Shown piece by piece: positions 41,699-50,950 of a DNA stretch of 64,000 nt. The position numbers and the translations under genes were made by a program. Position 1 is the stretch's first letter. Every line of letters begins with the position of its first letter. Source of the stretch: CAWEQW01 sp963811365 (lineage in GTDB: Bacteria > Actinomycetota > Actinomycetes > Propionibacteriales > Nocardioidaceae); the NCBI GenBank assembly GCA_963811365.1, contig CAWEQW010000005.1, positions 1 through 64,000 of the forward strand, written 5' to 3'. Under the pieces are notes generated by a model. The model was not told the DNA's origin, did no database searches, and saw nothing but the letters and a program-made list of their open reading frames with translations.

Positions 41699-41953
41699 TC
41701 AGCCGGCCTCGACCTGCTCGAGGAGCAGCCGGTGCCGGTCGTACGCCCCGGCGAGGCCGTCGCGCAGCACGGCCACCAGCGCCGGGACGTCGTCCACCGC
41801 GAGCCGGAAGCTGCCGGCGCACACGCTTCCGCGCCACAGCGAGAGCACCACGACGTCGGCCTCGGGGTGCCAGGTCACCCGCAGCGACCGGTCGCCGCCC
41901 CGCGCGTCGAGGAACACCTCCCCGCGGGCCGGCACGGGCGGGGTGGTCTGCAC
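41699..41953 (-). CDS. Small conserved hypothetical protein
   Basis: 84 residues from GTG 41953: TPPVPARGEVFLDARGGDRS, then LRVTWHPEADVVVLSLWRGS with VCAGSFRLAVDDVPALVAVL. The beta-strand pattern RVTWHPEADVVVLSLWRG...CTGTFRL is common in short actinobacterial proteins next to DNA repair genes. No function is known. The start lacks a clear ribosome binding site. Divergent from the Fpg/Nei gene with 66 nt between. Confidence 0.7.
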   Translation of the reverse strand: MQTTPPVPARGEVFLDARGGDRSLRVTWHPEADVVVLSLWRGSVCAGSFRLAVDDVPALVAVLRDGLAGAYDRHRLLLEQVEAG

Positions 41954-42019
41954 ACGGACATTGTGGCGTCGGTCACGCACGTTGTCAGCACAACCGCCGC
42001 CCCCTTCTACACTGGGCTG

Positions 42020-42886
42020 GTGCCCGAGCTCCCCGAGGTCGAGGGCCTGGCGCTCGACCTCACCACCCGGCTGCAGGACCGCGCGATCACCCGGGTCGAC
42101 GTCGCGGCGTTCAGCGCGCTGAAGACCTTCGACCCTCCGCTCTCCGCGCTGAACGGCTCGTTCGTGTCGGGAGTGAGCCGGCGCGGCAAGTTCCTGGACT
42201 TCGACGTCTCGGGGCTGCACCTGGTCGTCCACCTGGCCCGAGGCGGCTGGATCCGCCGGCGCGACGAGGTGCCGACCACGCCGCCCAGGCCGAGCACCAG
42301 GTCCCCGCTCGCCGTCCGGGTGCACCTCGACGACGGCTCCGGCCTCGACATCACCGAGGCCGGCACCAAGAAGCGCCTCGCGGTGTACGTGGTCCGCGAC
42401 CCGCTCGACGTACCCGGGATCGCCACGCTCGGGCCGGACCCGCTCGCCGACGACTTCACGATCGAGGCACTGCGCAGCATCCTCGCCGACGCGGGGCGCG
42501 CACAGATCAAGGGCGTGCTGCGCAGCCAGTCGGTCATCGCCGGGATCGGCAACGCCTACTCCGACGAGCTGCTGCACGCGGCGAGGATGTCGCCGTTCAA
42601 GCCGGCCTCGAGCGTGCTCGACGAGGACCTCCAGACGTTGTACGACGCGATCCGCACGGTGCTGTCCGAGGCCGTGGAGCGCTCGCGCGGGCTCGCGGCC
42701 TCGGAGCTCAAGGGCGAGAAGAAGAGCAACCTGGCCGTACACGGTCGCACCGGCCTGCCCTGCCCCGTCTGCGGCGACACGGTCCGCGAGGTGTCCTTCG
42801 CCGACTCGTCCCTCCAGTACTGCCCCACCTGCCAGACCGGCGGGAAGCCGCTCGCCGACCGCCGGATGTCCCGGTTGCTGAAGTAG
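42020..42886 (+). CDS. Fpg/Nei-family DNA glycosylase
   Basis: 288 residues from GTG 42020, which places PELPEVE immediately after the start codon as catalysis requires: Pro2 is the nucleophile and Glu3 the acid. The helix-two-turn-helix GIGNAYSDELLHAA and a C-terminal zinc finger CPVC...CPTC complete the family layout. It removes oxidised bases and nicks abasic sites. Which lesions, Fpg- or Nei-like, cannot be settled from these motifs. Repeat copy B follows the stop by 4 nt. Confidence 0.92.
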   Translation: MPELPEVEGLALDLTTRLQDRAITRVDVAAFSALKTFDPPLSALNGSFVSGVSRRGKFLDFDVSGLHLVVHLARGGWIRRRDEVPTTPPRPSTRSPLAVRVHLDDGSGLDITEAGTKKRLAVYVVRDPLDVPGIATLGPDPLADDFTIEALRSILADAGRAQIKGVLRSQSVIAGIGNAYSDELLHAARMSPFKPASSVLDEDLQTLYDAIRTVLSEAVERSRGLAASELKGEKKSNLAVHGRTGLPCPVCGDTVREVSFADSSLQYCPTCQTGGKPLADRRMSRLLK

Positions 42887-42890
42887 CCCC

Positions 42891-42987
42891 GGGAGGTTTC
42901 ACCACGGTATGCAGGTGGACCTGCACTTCCCACGAGGTGTACGTCGTGGGAAGGGCAGGTTGCCCTACATCCCATGGTGAACCTCCC
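42891..42987. repeat. Palindromic interspersed repeat, copy B (complete)
   Basis: Arms GGGAGGTTTCACCACGGTAT... (left) and CATCCCATGGTGAACCTCCC (42968-42987, identical to copy A) with the same 22-nt core as A. It occupies almost the whole convergent gap between the glycosylase stop (42886) and the aat stop (43010). Confidence 0.92.
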
Positions 42988-43009
42988 CCCGGCCAGCCGC
43001 CCACCGCGG

Positions 43010-43687
43010 CTACCCGAACGGCGCGGGCAGCGGCAGCTCGAGGGCGCGTGCGAGCCGCCGGAGGTACGACGCGCGCGGCAGCTCGACCACGCCGAGCGAG
43101 GCGAGGTGGTCGGTGCGCCACTGCACGTCCAGCAGCCGGCCACCGGCGTGCTCGTCGCGGAGCAGGTCCACGAGTGCCACCAGCGCGACCTTGGAGGCGT
43201 CCCTGGCCCGGTGGAACATCGACTCCCCCGCGAACAGGCCGCCGATCGCGACGCCGTACAGGCCGCCGACCAGGCTGTCGCCCTGCCAGGTCTCGACCGA
43301 GTGGGCCCAGCCCAGCTCGTGCAGCCGGTGGTAGGCAGCCGTCACCTCGCCGTCGATCCACCCGGCCTCGCGGGCCGGGTCCGCGCAGCCGGCGACCACC
43401 TCGGCGAACGCGGTGTCGACGCGGACCTCCATCCGGCGGCCGGACTGGCGCAGCGAGCGGGAGACCCGCAGCCCGTCGAGGGGCAGCACCCCGCGCTTCT
43501 GCGGCGACCACCAGAGCATCGGACTGCCCGGCACGTCCGCGGGCATCGGGAACAGCCCGCCGCGGTAGGCGGCGAGCAGCGTGCCGGGCTCGAGGTCCGC
43601 GCCCATCGCCACGAGGTCGTCGTCGACGGTGCCCGGGTCCGGGAACAACCAGGGGGTGGCGGGCGGGTCGACGGGCACGACCACCAT
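43010..43687 (-). CDS. aat: Leucyl/phenylalanyl-tRNA-protein transferase
   Basis: 225 residues. It transfers Leu or Phe to N-terminal Lys/Arg of proteins, marking them for ClpS-ClpAP/ClpCP degradation (N-end rule). Motifs are LLAAYRGGLFPMP (about 37-49), WWSPQKRGVLPLDGLRVSRS, GWIDGEVTAAYHRLHELGWA with HSVETW, GGLYGVAIGGLFAGESMFHR and LLDVQWRTDHLASLG. Complete length. Convergent with the glycosylase gene across repeat copy B. Confidence 0.95.
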   Translation of the reverse strand: MVVVPVDPPATPWLFPDPGTVDDDLVAMGADLEPGTLLAAYRGGLFPMPADVPGSPMLWWSPQKRGVLPLDGLRVSRSLRQSGRRMEVRVDTAFAEVVAGCADPAREAGWIDGEVTAAYHRLHELGWAHSVETWQGDSLVGGLYGVAIGGLFAGESMFHRARDASKVALVALVDLLRDEHAGGRLLDVQWRTDHLASLGVVELPRASYLRRLARALELPLPAPFG

Positions 43688-43745
43688 TCAACCGCGATCC
43701 ACGTAAGGTCGAGAGTGCACGGGTCACGACCTACAGGAGCAGCAG

Positions 43746-44426
43746 ATGGGCATCGCCGGCTCGATCGGCAGGCAGGTGGCACCCCAGGTGCACAGGCTCG
43801 CTCCCCACCTGACCGCGAACTTCGTCCACGAGGCGCTGCACCACGCCATCGACGGCATCGGGCCGCTGCCGGCAGCGGCCGCGGCGGCGGACAAGCAGCT
43901 CGCCGAGCAGCGCGGCGACGTCGACCGCGCCGTCCACGAGGTCATCGAGAACCACGTCCGGTACGCCGGCGCGCAGGGCTTCGCGACCAACCTCGGCGGC
44001 ATCGTCACGGCGGCGGTGACCATTCCGGCCAACATCACCGGTCTCGCGCTGCTGCAGTGCCGGATGGTCGCCGGCATCGCGCACCTGCGCGGCTACGAGC
44101 TCGGCGACCCACGGGTCCGCGACGCGATCCTGGCCTGCCTGCTCGGCGAGGACAAGGTCCGCACCCTGGTGCGCAAGCGCCGGCTGCCGGCTCCCCCGAT
44201 GGCGATCGCGACCGCTCCGGTCCACGACCCGCACCTCGACCAGGTGCTGGCCGCCGAGGTCACCTCCGAGCTGGTCGCCCGGGTCGCCGGCAAGCGGGCC
44301 GCCGTGGTCGCCGCGCGGCGGCTTCCGGTCGTCGGTGGGCTGGTCGGAGCCGGCGCCGACGGGTACCAGACCTGGCAGGTCGGCCGCTACACCGACCGGG
44401 AGATGCTCGCGCGCAGCCGTCGGTAG
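43746..44426 (+). CDS. EcsC-family protein
   Basis: 226 residues. Conserved EcsC features: a hydrophobic helix (TNLGGIVTAAVTIPANITGL) followed by CRMVAGIAHLRGYELGDPRV with RDAILACLLG, and a C-terminal LPVVGGLVGAGADGYQTWQV. The family is linked to ABC exporters in Bacillus but its biochemical role is unclear. Its last 40 nt overlap the 3' end of the convergent sulfotransferase gene, an unusual arrangement. Confidence 0.8.
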   Translation: MGIAGSIGRQVAPQVHRLAPHLTANFVHEALHHAIDGIGPLPAAAAAADKQLAEQRGDVDRAVHEVIENHVRYAGAQGFATNLGGIVTAAVTIPANITGLALLQCRMVAGIAHLRGYELGDPRVRDAILACLLGEDKVRTLVRKRRLPAPPMAIATAPVHDPHLDQVLAAEVTSELVARVAGKRAAVVAARRLPVVGGLVGAGADGYQTWQVGRYTDREMLARSRR

Positions 44427-45607
44427 GCGCCCAGGCCCGCCGCCGCGACCCGGTTGTGGTCGGCCTCCCGCACCAGCCGGCGCTTGACCCGGAACACCAG
44501 CCCGTGCGCGCGGTCGAGCTCGGCGAGCGCCGCGTCGCGCTCCGCCCAGGCCCGGTCCTCGGCCTCGCGGAGCCGGGCCGCCTCCTGCAGCAGCGCGACC
44601 ACGGCGTCCATGGCGACCTCGTGCACCTCCGCCTCGTCCGGCGCGTCGGGATCGGCGAACGGCGCCTCGTCGGCCACCGGGTCCGGCCGCAGATCCTCGA
44701 GAGTCCCGACCACGTCGTAGCCACGCTTCGCGAGCTCGTCGATCCAGAGCCCGGACAGCTCGGTCGCCCAGGCTCGCACGTCGTCGGGCAGCCGCAGCCG
44801 GGTGGACTGCGTCCGCCGGGACAGCGTCCGGTGCGCGAGCAGCTCGCGAACGAACTCCCGGTAGTGCTGGTTGGCCAGCAGGCCGGTGTTCACGCGCGTG
44901 TTGAGCCGGCGTACGAACGCGGTCTCGGGCACCCCGAGCGACGGGTTCGACCGGCCGTCCTCGGAGACCGCGTACGCCGCGGGGTCGAGCCCGAACACCT
45001 CGGCGAAGCGCTCCCACAGCAGTCCCCGCGGCGCATCGGGCTTGGGCACCGTGACGACGTGGACGTGCCCGGGCGGCAGGTCGGCGCCCCACCGGTCGAG
45101 GATGTCGGGCACCTCCTGCACACCCCAGAACCATGACGCGAGGGTGCCCCGGCGGCGCGGATCGGTGATCTTGGCCAGGAACTGCGCGTAGCCGACGGTC
45201 CGCCGGTGCTTGACGTTCTCCTGCCACTCCGCGGGGATCTGGCGCACAAGGTCGCGTACCGACAGCACGACGTGCACCTCGGCGTCACCGAGGGAGTCCA
45301 GCGCGCGCCGTACCTGCTGCCGGCTGGCGGTGGCGAGGATCTCGTGGGACACGATCGAGGTGCCGGGCCACGCGCGGACGCGCTCGGCGAGCCGGTCCCA
45401 GGCGCCCACGGCCTCCCGCTCGAGGCCACCCCACTGGAGGTCCATGAGGTCGAGCGCGGCGAGGAAGTGCTCGTCGAACCGGTCCGCAGGGTAGAGGACG
45501 CCGGCCTCGGCCAGCGCCGCCCGGTTGCCGAACAGCAGGTCCTGCACGAACGACGTGCCGGTCTTCGGGGTGCCGACGTGCACCAGGACGCGGCGTGCGG
45601 TCGACAT
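44387..45607 (-). CDS. Sulfotransferase-family protein (distal paralogue)
   Basis: 406 residues. The PAPS 5'-phosphosulfate-binding loop is VGTPKTGTSFVQDLL (about 11-25). Conserved HEILATASRQQVRRALDSLG and VVLSVRDLVRQIPAEWQE (3'-phosphate-binding Arg/Ser region) follow. A C-terminal helical extension (AVVALLQEAARLREAEDRAW) looks like a coiled coil. Start ATG 45607 overlaps the upstream stop by 1 nt (TGATG). Likely sulfates a cell-envelope glycan or lipid; the acceptor is unknown. Paralogous to the gene at 46830-47918. Confidence 0.85.
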   Translation of the reverse strand: MSTARRVLVHVGTPKTGTSFVQDLLFGNRAALAEAGVLYPADRFDEHFLAALDLMDLQWGGLEREAVGAWDRLAERVRAWPGTSIVSHEILATASRQQVRRALDSLGDAEVHVVLSVRDLVRQIPAEWQENVKHRRTVGYAQFLAKITDPRRRGTLASWFWGVQEVPDILDRWGADLPPGHVHVVTVPKPDAPRGLLWERFAEVFGLDPAAYAVSEDGRSNPSLGVPETAFVRRLNTRVNTGLLANQHYREFVRELLAHRTLSRRTQSTRLRLPDDVRAWATELSGLWIDELAKRGYDVVGTLEDLRPDPVADEAPFADPDAPDEAEVHEVAMDAVVALLQEAARLREAEDRAWAERDAALAELDRAHGLVFRVKRRLVREADHNRVAAAGLGAYRRLRASISRSV

Positions 45608-46833
45608 CAGGGCTCCCTGCTCCTCGGTCCGGCCCCGCGCGCCGCCGCCCTCAGGCAGGCGTCCAGGAGGAGGTCGAGGACGTCGTGCCGGCGGGGACGC
45701 TGCGGCGCGTCGAGGACCGGCAGCGCCACCTGCGCGAGATCGCCGTGCACAGCGTAGCGACCGGCGCTGAGCTCCTCCGCGACCCGCCGCGCGGACCGCT
45801 CCAGCCACGCTCGGTGGCGGTCCGGCACCTGCAGCGCCGGCTGGTGGCCGGGCGCCGGCTCGCCGAGCAGGTCGTGGAGGGTCGGCAGCAGGAGGCGGTG
45901 CCGCTGCGGTGGCAGGCGTACGTCGAGCAGGCCGTTGCAGCGACGCAGGGCGTCGACACCCGCCGCGGTCAGCACCGGGTGCGCCGCCTCGCCGAGCCGG
46001 TGACCGAGCCGGTCCGCCACCGCCCGGCGCAGCGTGCCGGGCGCGTCGCCGACGATCACGTGCACCCGTTCGGGGCCGACCCGGCGGGCCCACCGAGTGG
46101 CGACGCCGGCGAGGTCCGCGCCGCGCGGCAGGCGGTCGCGCGCCGCCCACCGTCCGACGCTCGGCTGCCAGCGGGTGGCCGCGCCGGCGCCGACCCGGGC
46201 GGCCCACACCTGGCCCAGCGCGACCTCGAAGGGCGGCACCAGCAGCAGCACCTCCGGATGCCGGCCGCCCACCGGCACTCCGGCCGCAGCCAGCGCCGCG
46301 CGGACGTCGGCCACCGAGCCAGGGGCTCCGGCCAGCGCCAGGTCGCGCGACCAGGGCCAGTGTCGTGGGCCGCTGCGGGGTCGTCGCCTCGCCGGCCCGC
46401 CGACGCGGTCGTCCTGCACCAGGTCCACCAGGGCGCCCACCGCGATCCGGACCAGCTCGCGCACCGGGACCCGCGCCGGGTCCATCGGCCGCGGGCCCAG
46501 GGACGGGCGCAGCACCCCGGCACCGTCGGGCGGCCACGCCAACGGGAGGTCCGGCAGGCCACGACCCGTCCCGGACCGGGCGAGCACGTCGTCGGCCAGC
46601 CGCGTGAACGCGTCGGCCGAGACCACGACCGTGCCCGAGGCGCGCCGAGCGGCGAGCCGGCGTACCAGCTCGGCCTGGGCGGCTCCCGGCAACGGCGGTC
46701 GAGCCGCGGGTTCGGCCGCCGCGCCGGTCGCACGGCTGCGCACGAACTCCCGCCACGGGACCGCGCCGCCGCGGCGGAGGTGGTCCACCCAGGCCCGCGC
46801 GGTCGGCTCGAAGCCCGCCCCGGCGGAGCTCAC
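45607..46833 (-). CDS. Unknown protein between two sulfotransferases
   Basis: 408 residues from GTG 46833, overlapping the upstream stop by 4 nt. Rich in Arg, Leu and Pro with no membrane helix. Patterns include PGAAQAELVRRLAARRASGT, VVVSADAFTRLADDVLARSG, LVPPFEVALGQVWAARVGAG and VIVGDAPGTLRRAVADRLGH. It may be a diverged sulfotransferase-like or glycan-modifying enzyme, since GDAPGTLRRAV resembles nucleotide-binding turns, but I do not recognise the family. Tight coupling on both sides suggests that it acts in one complex or pathway with its neighbours. Confidence 0.65.
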   Translation of the reverse strand: MSSAGAGFEPTARAWVDHLRRGGAVPWREFVRSRATGAAAEPAARPPLPGAAQAELVRRLAARRASGTVVVSADAFTRLADDVLARSGTGRGLPDLPLAWPPDGAGVLRPSLGPRPMDPARVPVRELVRIAVGALVDLVQDDRVGGPARRRPRSGPRHWPWSRDLALAGAPGSVADVRAALAAAGVPVGGRHPEVLLLVPPFEVALGQVWAARVGAGAATRWQPSVGRWAARDRLPRGADLAGVATRWARRVGPERVHVIVGDAPGTLRRAVADRLGHRLGEAAHPVLTAAGVDALRRCNGLLDVRLPPQRHRLLLPTLHDLLGEPAPGHQPALQVPDRHRAWLERSARRVAEELSAGRYAVHGDLAQVALPVLDAPQRPRRHDVLDLLLDACLRAAARGAGPRSREP

Positions 46834-47918
46834 CGGCCGCTGAGCCGTCGCGCCACCCGCCCCAGCCGGGAGCTGAGCTGCTGGTCCGGGTCGTCCCGCC
46901 GGGCCGCCTCGAGCGCGAGTGCCACCGCGGCATCCAGCGCGGCCTCCGTCACCTGCCGCTGCGGGGGCCGGTCCGGGTTCTTCCACGGCTCCTCCGGCGC
47001 CGGCGGAAGCCGCAGGTCGTCCAGATCGCCGACGACGTGGATGCCCGAGCCGCGGACCCACTCGATCCACTGCTCGGCGATCTCCTCGGCCCACCCGTAG
47101 GCCGCCGGCGGCAGTGTCGCCGCCGTCATCCCCGACCGCTGCGCCAGCTTCTCGTGCACCACGACCTGCCGGACCAGCCGCTGGTAGTCCGCGCTGCCGA
47201 GGCCGGCCTGTCGCAGCCGGCGGTTGAGCCGGCGCAGCATCGTGGCCTCGGCGGCTCCGATCGAGACGTTCTCCCGGGCCGCGTCGTCGGGGGCCCAGGC
47301 GGGGTCGATGCCGAACGCCTGGCAGTACCGCTGCCAGAGCAGGTCGCGCGGCGCACCCCGCTGCGGGACGGTGACCAGGTGCACCCGGTCCGGCGGAAGC
47401 CCGACGCTCCACCGCGACAGCACGTCGGGCAGGCTCTGCACCCGCCAGAACCACAGGTCCGACCGTTCCCGGGACGAGCTCTGCACGAGCGTGAGGAAGC
47501 GCTGGAACGACCAGCGGCGCCGGTGCTTGAGCCCCTCCTGCCACTCCGCGGGAATCTGCCGCGCGAGGTCGCGGGCGGAGTAGACGACGTGCACCTCGCT
47601 GTCGCCGAGGTCGGCCATCGCGCGCCGGACCTGGCTCGGCTTCGCGCCGGCCAGGATCTCGTGGGAGACCACGACCGTGCCCTGGTGGCGCCGCACCCGG
47701 CCCATCAGTGCCTCCCACTCGCCGCGCGCCCCCTCGCGCTGCCCGCCCCAGGACACGTCGATCAGGTCGAGGGCGGCCCGGAAGTGGCTGCCGCGCAGGC
47801 CGAGCGGATAGTGCACGTCGTGCTCGGCGAGGGCGGAGCGGTTGACCGCGAGGCGGTCCTGAAGGTACGTCGTCCCGGTCTTCGGCGCACCGACATGGAG
47901 GTAGACGACGCGGCTCAT
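46830..47918 (-). CDS. Sulfotransferase-family protein (proximal paralogue)
   Basis: 362 residues. The PAPS-binding loop is HVGAPKTGTTYLQDRL (about 8-23). HEILAGAKPSQVRRAMADLG and VVYSARDLARQIPAEWQEGL align with the paralogue downstream. It lacks that protein's long C-terminal coiled coil. It begins 24 nt after the HMG-CoA lyase stop with no obvious promoter between, so readthrough from the catabolic operon is possible. Confidence 0.85.
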   Translation of the reverse strand: MSRVVYLHVGAPKTGTTYLQDRLAVNRSALAEHDVHYPLGLRGSHFRAALDLIDVSWGGQREGARGEWEALMGRVRRHQGTVVVSHEILAGAKPSQVRRAMADLGDSEVHVVYSARDLARQIPAEWQEGLKHRRRWSFQRFLTLVQSSSRERSDLWFWRVQSLPDVLSRWSVGLPPDRVHLVTVPQRGAPRDLLWQRYCQAFGIDPAWAPDDAARENVSIGAAEATMLRRLNRRLRQAGLGSADYQRLVRQVVVHEKLAQRSGMTAATLPPAAYGWAEEIAEQWIEWVRGSGIHVVGDLDDLRLPPAPEEPWKNPDRPPQRQVTEAALDAAVALALEAARRDDPDQQLSSRLGRVARRLSGR

Positions 47919-47942
47919 GCTGGAATTGTGCCCTACGGTCCC

Positions 47943-48884
47943 TCAGCGTCCCGACAGCGCGGCGACCACCCGCGACGGACTCGGACGTCCCAGCTCGGCC
48001 GCCATCCACACGCTGGTCGCGACGAGCGCCTCGAGGTCGACCCCGGTCTCGATCCCGAGACCGTCGAGCATCCATACGAGGTCCTCGGTGGCGAGGTTGC
48101 CGGTCGCGCTCTCGGCGTACGGGCAGCCACCCAGCCCGCCGGCCGACGCGTCGAACGTGGTGACGCCGCACTGCAGCGCCGCGAGGGAGTTGCTGAGCGC
48201 CTGCCCGTAGGTGTCGTGGAAGTGCATCGCCAGCGAGGTGACCGGCAGCCCGGCCACGTCGAACGCCTCGAGGAGGGCCCGGACGTGGCCGGGCGTGCCG
48301 ACGCCGATCGTGTCGCCCAGCGAGAGCTGTGAGGCGCCGAGGTCGAACAGCCGCTTCCCGACCTCGACCACCTGGTCGATCGCGACGTCGCCCTCCCAGG
48401 GGTCGCCGAAGCACATCGACACGTAGGCGCGGACGTCGAGGCCGTGCTCGCGCGCTCGCTTCACGGTCGGCTCGAACATCGCGAGCTGCTCGTCGAGGCC
48501 ACGGTTGAGGTTGCGCCGCGCGAACGACTCGGTGGCGCTGCCGAAGATCGCGACGTGCTGCACGCCCGTGGCCAGCGCGCGGTCCAGCCCTCGCTCGTTG
48601 GGCACCAGGACCGGCAGCGGCGCCCCTCGCGCGTCGAGGCCCTCGGCGTGCAGGAGGTCGAGGAGCTCCTCGGCGTCGGCGAGCTGCGGCACCCACCGAG
48701 GGTGCACCAGGCTGGTCGCCTCGACCACCGGCAGTCCGGCATCGAGCAGCCGGCGCACGAACGCCACCTTGGTGGCCAGCGGGACGACGGTCTGCTCGTT
48801 CTGCAGCCCGTCTCGCGGACCGACCTCGTAGATCGTGACCCGCGCGGGGAGGTCGGGCTCGGGGACTCGCTGTGGTGTGCGCAT
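47943..48884 (-). CDS. mvaB: Hydroxymethylglutaryl-CoA lyase
   Basis: 313 residues. It cleaves HMG-CoA to acetoacetate and acetyl-CoA, the last step of leucine degradation. Motifs are YEVGPRDGLQNE (19-30, substrate-binding Arg), FGSATESFARRNLNR, SLGDTIGVGTPGHV, MHFHDTYGQALSN (metal-binding His) and GLGGCPYAESATGN with the catalytic Cys. It lies 4 nt after the biotin carboxylase stop, so it is in the same operon. Confidence 0.94.
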   Translation of the reverse strand: MRTPQRVPEPDLPARVTIYEVGPRDGLQNEQTVVPLATKVAFVRRLLDAGLPVVEATSLVHPRWVPQLADAEELLDLLHAEGLDARGAPLPVLVPNERGLDRALATGVQHVAIFGSATESFARRNLNRGLDEQLAMFEPTVKRAREHGLDVRAYVSMCFGDPWEGDVAIDQVVEVGKRLFDLGASQLSLGDTIGVGTPGHVRALLEAFDVAGLPVTSLAMHFHDTYGQALSNSLAALQCGVTTFDASAGGLGGCPYAESATGNLATEDLVWMLDGLGIETGVDLEALVATSVWMAAELGRPSPSRVVAALSGR

Positions 48885-48888
48885 GGGG

Positions 48889-50942
48889 TCAGTCTCCCTC
48901 GCCCGGGCCGGCGTCCGGCTCCACCACGAACAGGGTCGCCCCGAGCGGCACCTGGTCGCCCGGCGCGGCCGACACGGCCGACACCGTCCCGGCCAGCGGC
49001 GCGCGCAGCGACACCTCCATCTTCATCGCCTCCAAGACCCCGAGGACGGCCCCGGCCTCGACCGCGTCTCCGGGGCGGACGGCGACCTCCAGGACGGTGC
49101 CGGGCATCGGTGCGAGGACGCTGCCGTCGGACGTCATGCCGGCGGCACCGGGCGCGAAGGCGTCCGGTCGCTCGAACGTGAAGGTGTTGCCGAGGTAGCC
49201 GACGTCGACGCGGTGCGGACCGAGGGACACCGCCGCCTCGTGGATCCGGTCGTCGATCTCGAGCCGGAGCACGCCGGGGTCCGCGGCGATCGGGTGCACC
49301 GTCCAGCTGCCGTCGGTCGCGGAGACTCCGCCGGCCAGGTCGACCGAGAGCACCGTCTCGACACCGTCGACCACCAGCGGAACGGGCGTCGGCGCGGCCG
49401 GGCCCGCCAGCCGCCAGCCGTCGGAGACTCCGAACGGACCCTGCCTGTCGCGTTGCGGCCCGTCGCCCGGCGGCGGCGCCCGGCGGCCAGCGCCCACGCC
49501 GCGAGCACGAGCGCGATGTCGCGGCCCTCCGGGCGGATCGCGTCCGGGTGCCCGTCCAGCCAGGCGGTGTCGACGCCGCAGTCCCGGAACTCGTCCGAGG
49601 CGACGAGTGCGCGCAGGAACCCGAGGTTCGTGGTGAGCCCCAGCACGGCCGTGTCGTCGAGTGCTCCGACCAGCGCACGGCGGGCAGCCTCCCGGGTCGA
49701 GCCGTGCACGATCACCTTGCCGAGCATCGGGTCGTAGGCGCTGGTGACCTCCTGCCCGGTCTCCAGGGCGGCGTCGACCCGGGCCCGCGGTGACCAGCGG
49801 ACGGCCTTCGCGACACCGGCCTGCGGAAGGAAGCCCGCGAAGGCGTCCTCGGCGTAGACCCGGGCCTCGAACGCGTGTCCGCTGCTGCGCACGTCGTCCT
49901 GCCCGAACGGCAGCGGCCGGCCCGCGGCGACCTGCAGCTGGAGCGCGACGAGGTCGAGCGGCTCCGGCCCGACCGAGACGGTGAGCTCGGTGACCGGGTG
50001 CTCGACCTGGAGGCGGGTGTTCATCTCGAGGAAGAACACCTCCTGGCGATCCGGCTCGCCGGCCACCAGGAACTCGACGGTGCCTGCGTTGGTGTAGCCG
50101 ACCTCACGGGCCAGCGCGACGGCCGAGCGGGTCAGCAGGTCCCGGGTCTCGGTGGTGATCGTCGGCGCTGGGGCCTCCTCGACGACCTTCTGGTGGCGGC
50201 GTTGCGCGGAGCAGTCCCGCTCGAAGAGGTGCACCACGGAGCCGTGGTGGTCGGCGAGCACCTGGACCTCGACGTGGCGGCCGTGCTCGACGTACCGCTC
50301 GAGGAGCAGGGTGTCGTCACCGAAGGCGCTGAGCGCCTCGCGGCGGGCCGCGGTGAGCGCCTCGTCGAGGTGGGCGGGGTCGCGGACCACCCGCATCCCC
50401 TTGCCGCCGCCGCCGGCCGCCGCCTTGACGAGCACCGGGAAGGCGAGCTCGACGTCCTGGGCGCCGGACCCGATCTCGGCCGACGGCACCACGGGGACGC
50501 CCGCCGCCACGGCGATCTCCCGGGCGAGGTCCTTGCGACCCATCCGCTCGATCACCGAGGCGGGCGGCCCGACGAAGACCAGCCCGGCGTCGGTCACCGC
50601 CCGGGCGAACTCGGCCCGCTCGGACAGGAAGCCGTAGCCGGGGTGCACCGCGTCCGCGCCCGTGCTCCGCGCGGCGGCGAGGATCGCGTCGACGTGCAGG
50701 TAGGACTCGCTCGCGGGGGTGGGGCCGATCCGGACCGCCACGTCGGCCGCCCGGACGTGCGGGGCCTCGCGGTCCGCGTCGGAGTACACCGCGACCGTGC
50801 GCAGGCCGAGCCGCCGGGCGGTCCGGATCACCCGCACGGCGATCTCGCCACGGTTGGCGACCAGCAAGGTGCTCAGCTTCGTCTGCGGTCCCGCTGGTGA
50901 GCCGGACGGGGCGATCGCAGACGAGTGGGAAGGGGGGGTCAT
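48889..50942 (-). CDS. liuD: Methylcrotonyl-CoA (acyl-CoA) carboxylase biotin-containing subunit, one apparent frameshift
   Basis: From ATG 50942 (or GTG 50954, which overlaps the preceding stop). The biotin carboxylase domain has VANRGEIAVRVIRTARRLGL, KAAAGGGGKGMRVV (ATP loop) and EMNTRLQVEHPVTE. It runs in one frame to about 49490, then continues in another frame through a linker to the biotinyl domain with VLEAMKMEVSL (biotin Lys) and ends at 48889. The break lies in a GCCGCCGGGCGCCGCCGCC run around 49470-49497, so it may be a sequencing slip. Repaired length is about 680 residues, usual for the family. Confidence 0.85.
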
Positions 50943-50950
50943 GGTGGGCG

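Noticed and set aside
44387..46933. An 848-residue frame that would fuse the unknown protein region to the distal sulfotransferase
   Set aside because: Upstream of ATG 45607 it is low-complexity Arg/Gly sequence antisense in frame to the coupled 408-residue gene.
45607..48696. A 1029-residue frame continuing past the unknown 408-residue protein
   Set aside because: Upstream of GTG 46833 it is out of frame with the sulfotransferase and HMG-CoA lyase, which are the real genes; the start overlaps their stop.
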